Of a stretch of 64,000 nt of DNA, positions 34,772 through 47,951 are shown one piece after another. Every line of letters starts with the position of its first letter. Position 1 is the stretch's first letter. The DNA lies in NCBI GenBank assembly GCA_902805475.1, contig CADCSX010000025.1:620001-684000 (forward strand). The letters run 5' to 3'. This DNA comes from Entonaema liquescens. Lineage: Eukaryota > Ascomycota > Sordariomycetes > Xylariales > Xylariaceae. A program made the translations under genes and the position numbers. The notes under the pieces were generated by a model that worked only from the letters and a program-made list of their open reading frames with translations, ran no database searches and had not been told where the DNA came from.

Positions 34772-35806
34772 ATGATGAACCAAGGCAACGATTACCCAGG
34801 TACCCCAATCACAACCGACCAGAACGACTTCTCGATTTACACACCGCCGGCCCAGGCTCGTCGGCCAGCCCCTTCGACGATGAGTTCGACTACCACCAGG
34901 ACCTCGGAGAGACTTGCGAATCGCCGTGCTAAAAACCAATCGACATCGTCGCGCTCCGTATCGGCTCCTAAATCAAATAAAGCTGAATCTCATAAGTCAC
35001 CAACCCGATCATCCGAAAGGTCAGAAAGTCGCTCATCACAGGAAATACCGACGCCAGAAGACACAAGTTCTTACACGATGAACAGGTCAAATCATAGACG
35101 TGGAATGAGTGCTTCTGTGCAGCTGGGCTCTCTCTTTACCGTAGAGACGCGGCAGCGAAAGGAACAATCAGACGATGATCTTGATAGAGGCGTTAACACA
35201 GTGAAAAGGAGTAGATTCCTGGAAAGAAACCGCGCTGCAGCGACCAAGTGCCGCCAAAAGAAAAGGGAATGGGTGACGGATCTCGAAGAGACGAAGTCCG
35301 ACTTAGAGAATCAACGCAACCATCTCCGAAACGAATACAGCAACTTGAAAAATGAGATTACTCATATAAAGGCACAACTCATGAATCATGCTAGCTGTAA
35401 CGACCCTAATATTAACAGATGGATTGAAAACGAAGCGAAGAGGTTCGTCTTGGGAGCCAGCGAACGATATGATCGGATGTTGGCTGATTTAAACCACGGC
35501 CCTGAGCGTATTAATCGGCAAGATAGCTTTTCATCTGCTTCAAGATATCAGGCGATGCAGGATACGGAGCTTCTTGACCCAGTGACTCCGGCACAGTCAG
35601 ACCATCCGAGAGGGGTTATGCCAACTTCGCCTGTGCTTTATCATCCGGATATGACACAGAACTTTCCGGAGATTATAGCATCGATCCCGCACGAAGAGCC
35701 ATACCCAATGGATTCTTTGTACAACCCGATTGTCGAAGATGTACATGCTTTCGACGGCGTACCTATGGTAGAGCCGTTCGAAAGTTGTACAGTTCCTGCA
35801 GGCTAA
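34772..35806 (+). CDS. bZIP transcription factor, Atf1/CREB-like
   Basis: A single exon of 344 aa from the first in-frame ATG after an in-frame TAA at 34736. The basic region is about residues 145-168 (KRSRFLERNRAAATKCRQKK, with the signature N-x2-A-A-x2-C-R) and is followed by heptads to about 206 (DLEETKSDLENQRNHLRNEY). The CRQKK form is typical of Atf1/AtfA-like stress regulators that bind CRE sites. The N-terminus is Ser/Thr/Arg-rich; the C-terminus is acidic and Pro-rich. No MAPK-docking Osa domain is evident, so it is not a full Atf1 orthologue. An upstream in-frame stretch 34691-34735 reads as coding but is cut off by the TAA, so the native start may have been lost. Confidence 0.85.
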   Translation: MMNQGNDYPGTPITTDQNDFSIYTPPAQARRPAPSTMSSTTTRTSERLANRRAKNQSTSSRSVSAPKSNKAESHKSPTRSSERSESRSSQEIPTPEDTSSYTMNRSNHRRGMSASVQLGSLFTVETRQRKEQSDDDLDRGVNTVKRSRFLERNRAAATKCRQKKREWVTDLEETKSDLENQRNHLRNEYSNLKNEITHIKAQLMNHASCNDPNINRWIENEAKRFVLGASERYDRMLADLNHGPERINRQDSFSSASRYQAMQDTELLDPVTPAQSDHPRGVMPTSPVLYHPDMTQNFPEIIASIPHEEPYPMDSLYNPIVEDVHAFDGVPMVEPFESCTVPAG

Positions 35807-37463
35807 TCCAGAAATATTTGAAGCTGGAGTGAAAGTCAACTTAAAACCATGATATGTTATGGTTGTAGGATAGTGAGCATGAGCTGAATAGCTCGTCTTT
35901 ATCCAAATCCTCGTTGGGGGATGACATGATTCATGATTGAAAATATCAGTACGCATATCTGATGGAATTAATGAAGGGCCGTCTGGTAGAAGTGGCGTAC
36001 CGCAAAGATTTCATATGGTTGTCTTAAGTCAGTTTTTCTTTACTTGAGCCTGTTACGAAAACGATGGCAATAGACGGGAATCTTTGCGGTGGAAAAGGTT
36101 TAAAAGGGACGAATCTCGTGAGCCATATTCCAAAGGTCTCGACTCTCTGAATTCGACCTCTACTAGGAAGGTATAAGGCTATAAAATGAGGAAAGAACGG
36201 CTTTCCACTAGGCCATTCTCGTGAAAGACTGGATAGACTGGGAGTTGTATTGACTGAAGGAGAGTATGGCCACCTCGGAGGTGCTCTCCGTTGCCGCGAG
36301 TGCCACACGGCCGGCTATGTGTATTCCAGCGCTGATCGTGAAAATTCATCGTGGAAGAATATCGTGCAAAATAGTTCCTGCCGCAGTTAAGAGGATCAAC
36401 AAGGAAAATATAAGATGATCTGTTTATGATTTCGATATTGAATGGAAGTGGCGGAGATTTGTCTTCCTACATATTCCTCGTCTCCTAATCCCTGACTAAA
36501 CGGGGCCGTGCATTCTCATCTAGAAAGTGTGTGATTCGACAGCGGCATCAACTCCGAGATATAGTGGCTCACAATTCGCTAATGACGACCGTAGCCAGAC
36601 ACTCGAGTGCGCCCAGAGGGGCATTGCTTATTCGGTCAATATCCTAGATAAGACATTCAGAACAGAGAACCTGTTCAGTATTGAAACCGTAGTTTTCTAT
36701 AGTTAGGTAGGTTAAGAGTTCCTTGCGTAACAACGAAGCTGCTTTCATACTTCTTGCTCCACTTCGTGACAATATTCATATTATAGACTTCGATTCCTTT
36801 TCAGTCGACGACATACTCAGGTAGCCAATAAACTGAAAAATAAATAACGATGTCATAAGATCAGTAAACTTCAAGCTTGGTTATCCCTTTTATCCCTAAG
36901 GCAATTAATTATTGCCATGTTCGAAATATCCCATATCTCGGGAAATCAAGCCACTTTGAAAACCCAACCAGACCTTGTAGTCTCAACTTGGGACGAAGAG
37001 GATTATATCATCTAAGATAGTTCATATGCGCGTAGAATAAAAGAAGGCCATAAGACACGAAGAAAAAAAATACGAAATAGTAAGGGTCCAGTGAGCAACG
37101 ATGAATTTTGTGGTTGAAGATGATTAGAATGAGCTTTGCATCCACTGCTTATATTATATAGGCCGAGAAGACTAATATACTACCATAACGTCAGAGACCC
37201 AAAGCTATGGTATATAGATGACTTCACCCTTCACCATTCCCAACAACATCGGCTTCTTACATCCAACCAGGCCCCACACAATTCGCCTCTGGGCCTCGAG
37301 GTAGCAGTACTAAAAAGTTGTGTTTTGTGAGTGCATCGTGATCTAACGATGAAAATTCGGGGGGCGAATCAAACCAGAAGGGGCTAGAACGTAGATTTCT
37401 GTAATGCGCTGGATACAGAAGATCGACTTTACGTGTGAGATATCTGCTCAGAAACCGCATACT
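35807..37463. other. intergenic between bZIP gene and AT-rich element
   Basis: I see no gene or RNA. Base composition is ordinary up to the left terminal repeat at 37464. The first part is the bZIP 3' UTR. Confidence 0.45.
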
Positions 37464-37558
37464 TATTAGTGCTGTTTACACAAGTTCGACGTAGCACCCT
37501 TAAGGGGGTGCTGCGCATTAATTAAGGAAACGGGCAAAATTTGGGATTTAACCGAAAT
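37464..37558 (+). repeat. left terminal inverted repeat of the AT-rich element
   Basis: It starts TATTAGTGCTGTTTACACAA and ends GATTTAACCGAAAT. It contains a near-palindrome GCACCCTTAAGGGGGTGC. The first 73 bp differ from the right repeat at six positions, all transitions. Confidence 0.9.
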
Positions 37559-37689
37559 TTACCTTATATATACGATTTTGCTGGGAACTTTATATAATTT
37601 AAATATATCTTTTTTAATATATATATTTTTTTTATAATAATATTTTATAATTTATATAATTATATAATTATATTATATTTTTATTATAA

Positions 37690-38040
37690 TATATATTTAC
37701 GTATTAATTTATTATAATTTTTTATATTTTATTAATTTATTATAATTATTTATATTTTAATATTTATTTATATATTAATTTTTTATATTTTAATATATAT
37801 TTACGTATTAATTTATTATAATTTATTATAATTATTTATATTTTAATATTTTTTTATATATTAATTTTTTATATTTTAATATATATTTATATATTAATTT
37901 ATTATAATTTTTTATATTTTATTAATTTATTATAATTATTTATATTTTAATATTTATTTATATATTAATTTTTTATATTTTAATGTGTATTTATGTATTA
38001 ATTTATTATAATTGTTTATATTTTAACGTTTATTTATTTA
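37690..38040. repeat. irregular ~86-104-bp AT repeat, four copies
   Basis: The phrase TATTAATTTATTATAATT recurs at about 37702, 37806, 37892 and 37996, with similar sequence between (spacings 104, 86 and 104). Confidence 0.7.
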
Positions 38041-38219
38041 TTTATATATTTAATTTAATTTATTTTTATATTATATAATTTATTAAAAAATATTTTTATA
38101 TATTTAAATTTTTATTTTTTTATTATATATTTAAATATATTTGGTAAGTATATAAAAAGTTAATAATTAATAATTAATTTTTAAAAAAATTTTAATTATA
38201 ATAATATAATTATAAAAAG

Positions 38220-38450
38220 TTTTAATTATAAGTTAAAAGTTTTAAATAAATTTTAATTATAATGTAAAAGTTTTAAATAAATTTTAATTATAAGTTAAAA
38301 ATTTTAAATAAACTTTAATTATAATGTAAAAATTTTAAATAAACTTTAATTATAATATAAAAATTTTAAATAAATTTTAATTATAAATTAAAAACTTTAA
38401 ATAAATTTTAATTATAAGTTAAAAATTTTAAATAAATTTTAATTATGGTT
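38220..38450. repeat. 31-bp tandem repeat, seven copies plus a part
   Basis: Units begin TTTTAATTATAA or CTTTAATTATAA at 38220, 38251, 38282, 38313, 38344, 38375 and 38406, with a partial unit at 38437. They differ by few substitutions (AAGTT/AATGT, C/T). Confidence 0.85.
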
Positions 38451-41400
38451 TTAAAATTATATAATATATGGTAATTAATTATATATATTTTTAAATTTAT
38501 TTTTAATTATTTTAAAGTTTTTTTTTTTTTAAATTTTTTTTAAATTTTTTTTTTAATATTTTTTTAAAAATAAAATTATTAATATTTTTATTTATTAAAA
38601 TTTTTAAAATAATTTAAATATTATTATATATTAATATAATTAAGTTAATTTTATTAAAATTAAAAATTTTTAAATTTATTTATTATTTAAAATAAAATGT
38701 TTTAATATGTTAATAAATATAAGTAATTATTTTTTAATGGTGTTTTTTAATAGTTTTATTAATTAAAGATTAATTAAATTTATAAAATGGTAAATAAATA
38801 AAAGTTTTTTTTTAAAGTTTTTTTTATTAATTATTAAATTTTATTTTATTTATTAAATTTAATTTGTTTAAGTTAATTTTTAATTTTTTAATAAATTTGT
38901 TAAATTTTATAATATATGTTTTTATAATATTGTTTTTATAAAAATAAAGATTTTTTTATAATTTATATTAAAAATAATAATGAGATTATAATATGTTATT
39001 ATAATTTAAAAAAAGTTTATAATAATTGTATGTTTTAAAATTTATAAATATTTTAAATATTGTTTAAATATTAATAAATTATTTACGTAATGTGGCATTT
39101 TTTTGTTATTATATTTTTTTTTTTTTTTTTAGTAATTTAGTGTTAATAATTATGTTATTTTATATTATTAGCGGTGAAATAAAGTCGGTTATTTTTTATT
39201 ATAAATGATTTAATATAATTTAAAATATATTTTTTTAATTAATATTATTATTATTTAATAATTATTATATGTAAATTATATAATTTTTTTGTAATTGTAA
39301 ATTTATTTATAATTATTATATATGTAATTTTTTTAAATTTTTAATAAATGCGTATTATAATAAAAAATATTAATATTTAATTAATTTTTAAAATTTTTAA
39401 ATAAAAGTAAATAAATTTAAAAAATTTATTAATAATTTGTAAATTTATTATTAATATATATATAATTATTTAATTAATTCTTTTACGTAAAAATAAAATT
39501 ATTAAATTTTTATTTTTTTAATTAAAAATAAATATTATATAATTAAATTTATTATAATATAAAATAATTACGAAAATTAATAATAATGGGTTTTAGAAAT
39601 AATTTAATATTATTTATAATTTATAAAAATATATTTTATATTTATATTAAATATTTTTAATATTATTATATGTAAATGTGTAATTATAAATAAAATAATA
39701 TTTAATTAAAAAATTAATTTTAATATAATTATATATATTAATTTTAATAATTTAAATAAATTATTATTAATACTTTAACTTTAATATATTAAAAAATTTA
39801 AAATTAAATAATTAAAATTTATACGTAAAATAAAATAATAAAAAAAATATAATAATTTTTAATTTAATAACCCGTTTATAAAATTAAATTATTAAATAAT
39901 TATTATAATTATTTAATATTAAAAAATATTTTTTATTAAAGTTTTTTAATGTTATATATTAGTTGAAATATTCGAGTTAATTTAAATTAATTATATTATT
40001 AATTTAATTATTTTTATTAATAATTAATATTGTATTATTAATTAATTTATTAAATATTTAATTTTTTAATATTTAATGATTAAGTAAAATTAAAAACGGG
40101 ATTATTGTTGTTTTTATAATAAAATAAGTTTCGATTGTTATAATAAATATTTTAAAATTGGGGTTAATTAAATAAAATTTTGGAAAATTATTTTAAATTT
40201 ATAATTATATTTTATTTAAATAATTAATTTTTATGTTAATTTTATTTATATTATATATATATTAAAATTTAATATAGTGATTTTATTATATTTAATATAA
40301 CTTATTAAATTAATGAGTAATAATGGTAATATTATAAATTAATTTATAAGTAATTAATATTAATTAATTTTAAATTTACTTAAAAATATAACAATTTTAT
40401 TTTAAAAATTAAATTATTTATTATTATTAAATATATTTAAAATAAAAATATATATTATAATTAAATAAAATAATTTAATTAATAATATGTTAAATAATAT
40501 TTATATTAATATAGTAATTGGTTTTGATTAATTAATGAAATTATATATGAAAAACCATTTTTTAAAAATTGGTAAAAATAATAATATTATTATTATTTTT
40601 GTTATAAAAGTGGGACTTGTTATATTAATTTAAAATATATTTATATAATATATTAAAATATTTAATAATGTTTTTAATTAATTTAAATTAGTTTTTAAAA
40701 AAAGTTTAAATTATTAATTAAATTTTAATTTTAATGAAATTATTGAAAATTATAATAAATAAAGTAAAAATGATAAGTAAAAAAGTAAAAATAATATTAA
40801 TTAAAGTTAAAATAAAAATATTAATTATTATTTTAAATATTATAATAATTAATATTAAATATAAATAAAAAAAAATAATTAAAATTTTAATATTAAATAT
40901 TATAATTTATATAATTTTTTAAAATTTTTGTAATTTTATTTTAACTATTATATATATATATTTTATTAATATTAATAATTAAATTTATTATATAAATTAC
41001 GTAAATTATTTTAAATATTTTAAATAAAATAATATTAATAAAATAAAAAAAAATAATTTAAAATAATAATATTTAATGAAAATAAAAAAAGTAAAATGTT
41101 AAAAAAATATATTTTATATTAATAATTACAAGATTAAGATTTAAAGTTTTATTATTATTTAAATAAATTTATAAAATTAATTTTTAATTAAATTATATTG
41201 AATAAATATTATTAATAAAGTTTAAAATATGATAAATTTTGTAAAAATTATTAAAAATGAGATATAAATATATTTTGTTAAAAAGGTTGTTTATTTTATT
41301 TTATTTTAAAATATTTTTTTATTTTTACTTTTTATATTTTTTAAAATTCTTATTTTTGTAATTTCCTTGTTAAATATAATAATATATTTTTTAAATATGG

Positions 41401-43104
41401 TAATATTTTTATTATAATTTAAATTAAAACGTTTAATTAATGTAAAAAAATGTTTTTTAAAATTATTAAATTTTTATATTTTAAAATTTTTTTTAATATT
41501 TAATAATTATATATTAATCTTTTATTATATAATATTTTATATTGTTAAATATAAATTTAAAAAACTTTTAAATAAAAATAAAACGAATTTTTTGATATAT
41601 TAAATGTAATAAATAAAGTTTTTAATTGGTATATTAATAATTTTAGTTTTTTTATACGTAATTTTTATGGATTTTTATATTATAAAAATTAAAATATATA
41701 TTAATTAATGGGCGTAAAAAAAAATTATATTTTATAATAGAAAAATTAATTAAATTATATTTAAAACGATTTAATTATTAATAAAAATTTGGTTTTTATT
41801 TATTAATTAAAAATTTAAATTTTTTTTACTTTTTATAATTAAATACGAAATAAAGTAAATATTTTATATATGGTAATAAAAATTAAGATTTTTATTTTTT
41901 TAATTTATTAAAAAAAAATTTATTATTTTAATAATATATTTAATAAATAAATTAAATTTTAAGTTATATAAAATTAAATTTTTTTTAATAAAAAGTAATA
42001 AAAATTATTATTATTATAAAATTTAATTATTTATAATAATTAATAATATTATTATTATAAAATTTATAACATTTTTAAAATTATTAAAAATATAAATAAA
42101 AGATAAATATTATATTATATTTTTATATTATTAAATAATTTTTATTTTTACATATTATTTATTATTTTTTTAATTTTTTTATTAATTTAAATAAGAAATT
42201 TCTATATTAATTAATAAAGATTTTTTAATTTTATCGAATTTATTTTTAATATATAATTTTAGAAAATTGGTATTATTAATATAATAAAAGAAATAAAAAT
42301 ATAATGTATGGATTTATTATTTTAAGTTTTATTATTTTAAGTTTTGAAATTTAAAATATTTTATAAACAATTTATTATAAAAACGAGGGTTTTTAATAAA
42401 TGGAAAATTTTTAATAATAATAAATTTAATTTAATAATGTTAAAAGTATTAAATTACGTAATTATTTTATTTTTTTTTAATTAATAAATATTTATTTTTT
42501 AAGTAAAAAAGTATAATATGTTAATAAATATGTTTAAAGATTTTTTAAATGATATTAGAGTTTTATAAAAAAAGTAAAATTAAATTTATATTATATTATT
42601 AATATAATAAATGTTATTATATTAAGATTTTTTTATTCCATTTTTTAAAAGTTTATACGTTATTATATATAATATAAATTTATTTTTAATTATAAAAATA
42701 AAGAAATAATTAAAATAAGTAAATAAAGTTATAATAATAGTAAAAAAAAAAAATAATAAAAAACGGTATAAATAAATGTAAAATTTACGTAAAACAGTAA
42801 AATTTTATTAAATTAATATAATTTTTTATAAAAGAATTTATAAAAATATAAGTTAATAATTAATATAATTATAAAAAATTAAATAATATTATAAGTAAAT
42901 TAATAAAAAAAATTTATATTTTTATTTTAATTATTAAAAATATTAAATATTTAAACCATTAATATTTTTATAACATAATTATTTTTAATTTTTATAAATT
43001 TTTATAAAAAATAAAATTTTTTAATTAAATAATATTATTATTAAAATTAATAATAAAACCGTAAAATTGATAAATGTGTTTTTATTTTATTTTTGAATTT
43101 TTTA

Positions 43105-43372
43105 AAAGTTTTTAATATTATAATTTTTAATTAATTTTTAAAAACTTTTAATATTATAATTTTTAATTAATTTTCGAAAATTTTTAATATTATAATTTTT
43201 AATTAATTTTTAAAAATTTTTAATATTATAACTTTTAATTAATTTTCGAAAATTTTTAATATTATAATTTTTAATTAATTTTTAAAAACTTTTAATATTA
43301 TAATTTTTAATTAATTTTTAAAAACTTTTAATATTATAATTTTTAATTAATTTTTAAAAGTTTTTAATATTT
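43105..43372. repeat. 36-bp tandem repeat, seven copies plus a part
   Basis: Units of the form AAAACTTTTAATATTATAAT... start at 43105, 43141, 43177, 43213, 43249, 43285 and 43321, with a partial one at 43357. The second and fourth end TTTTCG, the others TTTTTA. Confidence 0.85.
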
Positions 43373-46300
43373 ATTTAAAATTTTTAATAATTAAAAACTT
43401 TTTTATAAAATATAAATTTGTTTAAATAATTTTTTAACGTTAATTTTATTATATTGTAATTATTAAAATTATAAACGTTAAAAATAAAATTATATAAATA
43501 AATATTAAATTAAATTAAATATAAATATAAAAAAGTTTTATAAATAATATTATTTATTTTTATTTAAATAATTTTATTAATTTTATATTTAATAATTTAA
43601 TTATTTTATTTCGTTTTTTTATATATTTATTAAATTTAATTAAATATAAAATATAATATTAATGTTTTTTATACGTGCGAAAATATTTTAATAAATTTAT
43701 TTATATGTTAAATTTTAAAAATTAATTTATAATTATATATATTAATTTCTGTTTTATATAATTAAAAACTTTATTATAATTTATAAAATTTTAATTAAAT
43801 TTTTTTTTTATTTTAAATAACGTATTATATTTTTAACTATTTTATTATTAAATAATAATTAATTATTAAAATATATATTTTAATATATTATTTTATAATA
43901 AATATAAAATTATTTTTTTAAGAAATTTTTATATATATAAAAAATTTTAATATTATATTTTTAATTTAATGATATTTGGTAATTATATAAGAAAATGGTA
44001 TAAAAATAAATTATAATTATAATAAGTAATTGTGTATTTATAATGTTATAATTATTTAAATTATAATAAGTATTTATATATTTATAATGTTATAATTATT
44101 TAAATTATAATAAGTATTTATGTATTTTAAAAATATTATAATTATGTTTATTATAAATATTTATTATAATAATTATAATTATATTTATTAAAATGTGTAT
44201 TTGTATATGTAATTATAATTTATAATTTAAAAAGTTTTTGTAAATGTTAATAAATGATTATAATTAATTTATTTTATTTGCAAATTTAAGTATATTATAT
44301 AATAAAGTTTTTTATTTATTATTAACGATTTTGTTATTTTTTTTTTTTTAAAAATGGTTATTACGTGCGTTATTATTTTTTTTTTTTTTTTTTTTACGGT
44401 AAATAACGTTATTAATTTATTTTTAAAATTAATTTAAGTATTGATTTATTTTTATTTAAATATAAATTTATATAAATTTATATAATAAATTATTTTTAGG
44501 TTAATAATAATAATTATAAATTTTATTAATGTAAAAGCGGGAAGTAAAATAAAAGTAAAAAAGTAAGTAAAAGTAAAAAGTAAAATAAATATTAATTTAA
44601 ATGTTAATGTTAATGTTGATAAAATTGTTAATTTTTAATTAATATATATATATAATATATTATATTATTAAAAATTTTATATATTTACGAAAAAATAACG
44701 TATTTTATTATTATTATAATAATAATAAATATAAATATTATTTATTAAGTTAATATTTTAATTTAATATTATTGTTAAAAATATTATATATTTTTATTAT
44801 AAATTATAATTATTTATATATTAATTATATTAGTGATTATTAATATGTAAATGGTTATAAATTTAAATATATAAAGTTAAAATATTTTTTAAATTTATAT
44901 TAATTATATTTTAATATAATTATATATTATAAAATTTATAATTATTTTATTAATTAATAATTAAAAAAAGTTTAATATAATTGGTATAATGGTTATTTTT
45001 TTTTAAATTAACGGTAAAAAAAGAAATTTAATAAAAAAAAAACATTACCGTAAAAAAAATATAAAAAAATAACAATATAAATATAAACTTTTTAAACCGT
45101 TTTTTATATAATTTAAAAAGTTATATATTTATTAATTATATAAATATATTTTATAATATATATAATTATTAATAAATATATATAATAAAATGTTTTTTTC
45201 GTTAAAATTAAACATATTTTAAATATTATATTTATAAGTTATTTTAATTATGGTATTATTATTGTTATTATTGTTATTGGTGGTAATGGTAATGGTAATA
45301 ATAATGGTAATAAATATATTTAAATTAAAAAAATAAAATTTATAAAAAGTTTTTTTAATTAAAAATATTTTTAATAATTTATTTTATAAGAATAATAATA
45401 ATTTAATAATTTTAAATAAAAAAAAATATTAATTAATTAAATTATTTAATTATTTAAAAATAAATTTAAAAATATATCATTAAATTTTTAAAATTAAATA
45501 ATAAAATATTTTTTAAAATAATTAAATTTTTAATAAAATTTTATTTTTTATATAAATTAATATAAGGAATGAAATTTATATAAAATCATATTTTATTAAA
45601 TATTATATAATTATTAATTAATAAATATTTTATTAATATATTAAAAAAAAATTAATAAAAATTAATTTTTTTATTGTTTTTTTTTTAAATTAAAATTTAT
45701 TTATTTTTTTTTAAATATAAAAAATAGCGAATTTAAGAATTATTATTAATAATTTTAAAATAATGTAGTTATTATAGGATTTTATTTTATATTAATGTTA
45801 TTAAAAAAAAAAATTTAAATTTAATTTTTTTTTTCGAAAATTTTCCTGAAAAATTAAAAAAAATTATTATAAAATATAAATATTTAAATTGGTTAATAAA
45901 TAATATTATTATTTTAAAAATAATATTTTTTAATTATTTAAATTAATTTTATGTTGTAATAATGATATTTAATTTTTTATTAATAATTATAAAAAGTTAA
46001 TAATATAAATAAAAAAAATAATAAATATAATAAAAGTTTTAATTATTAAAAAAAATATATATATTATTTTAAATGTATGTGTTGATATATATAATTTTAT
46101 TTTTATTTTATGTTTATTATAATTTAATTTTATATAAAAAAAATAATTATTAAAAAAATAATATTTTTTAATAATAAAAAAAATTTTAATTTTTTTAATT
46201 TAATTTAAAATATATTATTTTTTTTAATTATAATTTATTTTTAATATTTAAATTTTATTATTAAAAGTTAATATATTAAATATAATATAATAAATTTTTT

Positions 46301-47469
46301 TTAATAAATATTTAATATATATTAATTATAAATATATTTTTATAATTTTAACGTTATAAAATAAACTTATAAATTTATTAACATTACATAATAACTTTAT
46401 AAATTATTAAATAATTTAAAATAATATTTTATTACTATTTTTATAAAATAATAATAACATTAAAAACATAAATAATAAATTATTAATTATTTAAAATTAT
46501 AAATTTAATAATTTTAATTTAAATTTAACTTAATTATAAAAAAATAAAAATAATAATAATAATGTTATGAAAAATAATGATGACGTATAAAATAATATCA
46601 TAAACCATTTTTTTTATAATAAATTAATAATATAATTAATAAAAAAATTAAAAATGTTTATATTTAAAAACATATTTGTAAAAAAATATTTTATTTATAT
46701 AAAATATATAAAAATAGTTTTAAATATATATAATAAATTAAACTTAAATAATTTTAATATAATTATATTTAATAAATTTATTAATTTAAAAAGAAATTTT
46801 TTAAATAATTAAATATTAATTGTAAAATGTATTATTTACGAATTAAATAAAAATTAAAAATTATTTAAAATTATATTAAATGAGATTAATATATTTTTTA
46901 AAATTTAAATGTTAAAATTGTACGTAATATATAATTATATTTAAGTTATAAAAGTTAAATTTAATAAAATTATTAAATATTATTATTTAAAAAAGTTTTT
47001 TTAATAATATTTATTTTTAAAATTTTCTTTATTAATTTTTAAATATTACAAATTAATAATTAATTTAAATATTAAAATTATAAATAAATTAGTATATTTA
47101 AATTATTTTAAATTAATTTAAATAAATATTATAAATAATAAATTTATTTTAATTAATAATAATAAAATTTTTTTATAACGTTTAAAAAATATTAATAAAA
47201 ATTTAACTTTAAAACGTGTAATTTAAATTAATTTAAAAAAATTAAATAATTTTCTAAATGGAAATAAATTTTTAAATAAATGAATTTAATAATAATTAAT
47301 AATTTTTTAATTATAAAAATTTTTTAATTATTTAAAAAAATTTAAAAATTAATAATATTAAATTAATATTTTAATAAATAAATTTTAAAGTTTTTATATT
47401 TAATAGTTAAAAATATTATTTTAATTAATATTACTTAATTTTTAGTAAAAAATATATTTAAACGGAAAT

Positions 47470-47565
47470 ATTTCGGTTAAATCTTTAATTACTGCCCGTT
47501 TTCTTAATCAATGCGCAACACCCCTTTAAGGGTGCTACGTCGAACTTGTGTAGATAGCACTAATA
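47470..47565 (-). repeat. right terminal inverted repeat of the AT-rich element
   Basis: The reverse complement starts TATTAGTGCTATCTACACAA and matches the left repeat at 67 of the first 73 positions, then after a one-base offset again through GATTTAACCGAAAT. Confidence 0.9.
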
Positions 47566-47951
47566 CTTCCGACGTATCGGCATCTAAACCATCAAATTAC
47601 CAATAGAAGGCTATTTCCCTTAACTTTAACGCGTGTCAATTCCCGCGTATAGATTAAAGACTTTATATTTATTATTCAAGCATCATTGTGCTCGATTACA
47701 TATATCATCGTGATCACCGTATACTAGTAGCCATCCAGGTAGTAACCAGCATGCCCGACGTATTTGGAATAGACCTCTTACCAAAATTACACGTGCAAGC
47801 AAAGCACTAGAAACACCAGAACTGCCATTTCGATAGTGTTGGGCATGTTAGTTTTTACTCATGTACCTTAGGTAGTTGTAGAGGGGTCTATAGAAGGCCT
47901 CAGATAATATACAGCCGAATACGACGAGATATTAGATCTCGTTTGTATGTG
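47566..47951. other. intergenic, 3' side of uL4m gene
   Basis: Ordinary composition resumes at once outside the right terminal repeat. Only the likely 3' UTR of the uL4m gene is expected here. Confidence 0.5.

Larger units (their letters stand above)
37464..47565. mobile_element. about 10.1-kb extremely AT-rich block bounded by terminal inverted repeats
   Basis: The two ends are 95-96-bp inverted repeats of ordinary base composition (37464-37558 and 47470-47565). Everything between is well over 90 % A+T by eye, with no reading frame above 60 codons. The repeats abut TA on each side (TA-TTAGTGCT... and ...AGCACTAA-TA), consistent with a TA target duplication as in Tc1/mariner-type insertions, although 10 kb is far too long for a simple one. 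Several short tandem arrays lie inside. Most interior lines have G but almost no C on the + strand. The simplest reading is a TIR transposon, perhaps with nested insertions, destroyed by RIP-like C-to-T mutation. Residual C is largely in CpG, which fits a CpA-preferring process. An intrinsically AT-rich inserted replicon cannot be excluded. Confidence 0.7.

Noticed and set aside
37464..47565. Centromere or inserted mitochondrial DNA as explanation of the AT block
   Set aside because: The inverted repeats with TA at both ends favour a discrete inserted element; no mitochondrial gene frames or rRNA/tRNA signals are visible. A 10-kb size alone does not support a centromere.
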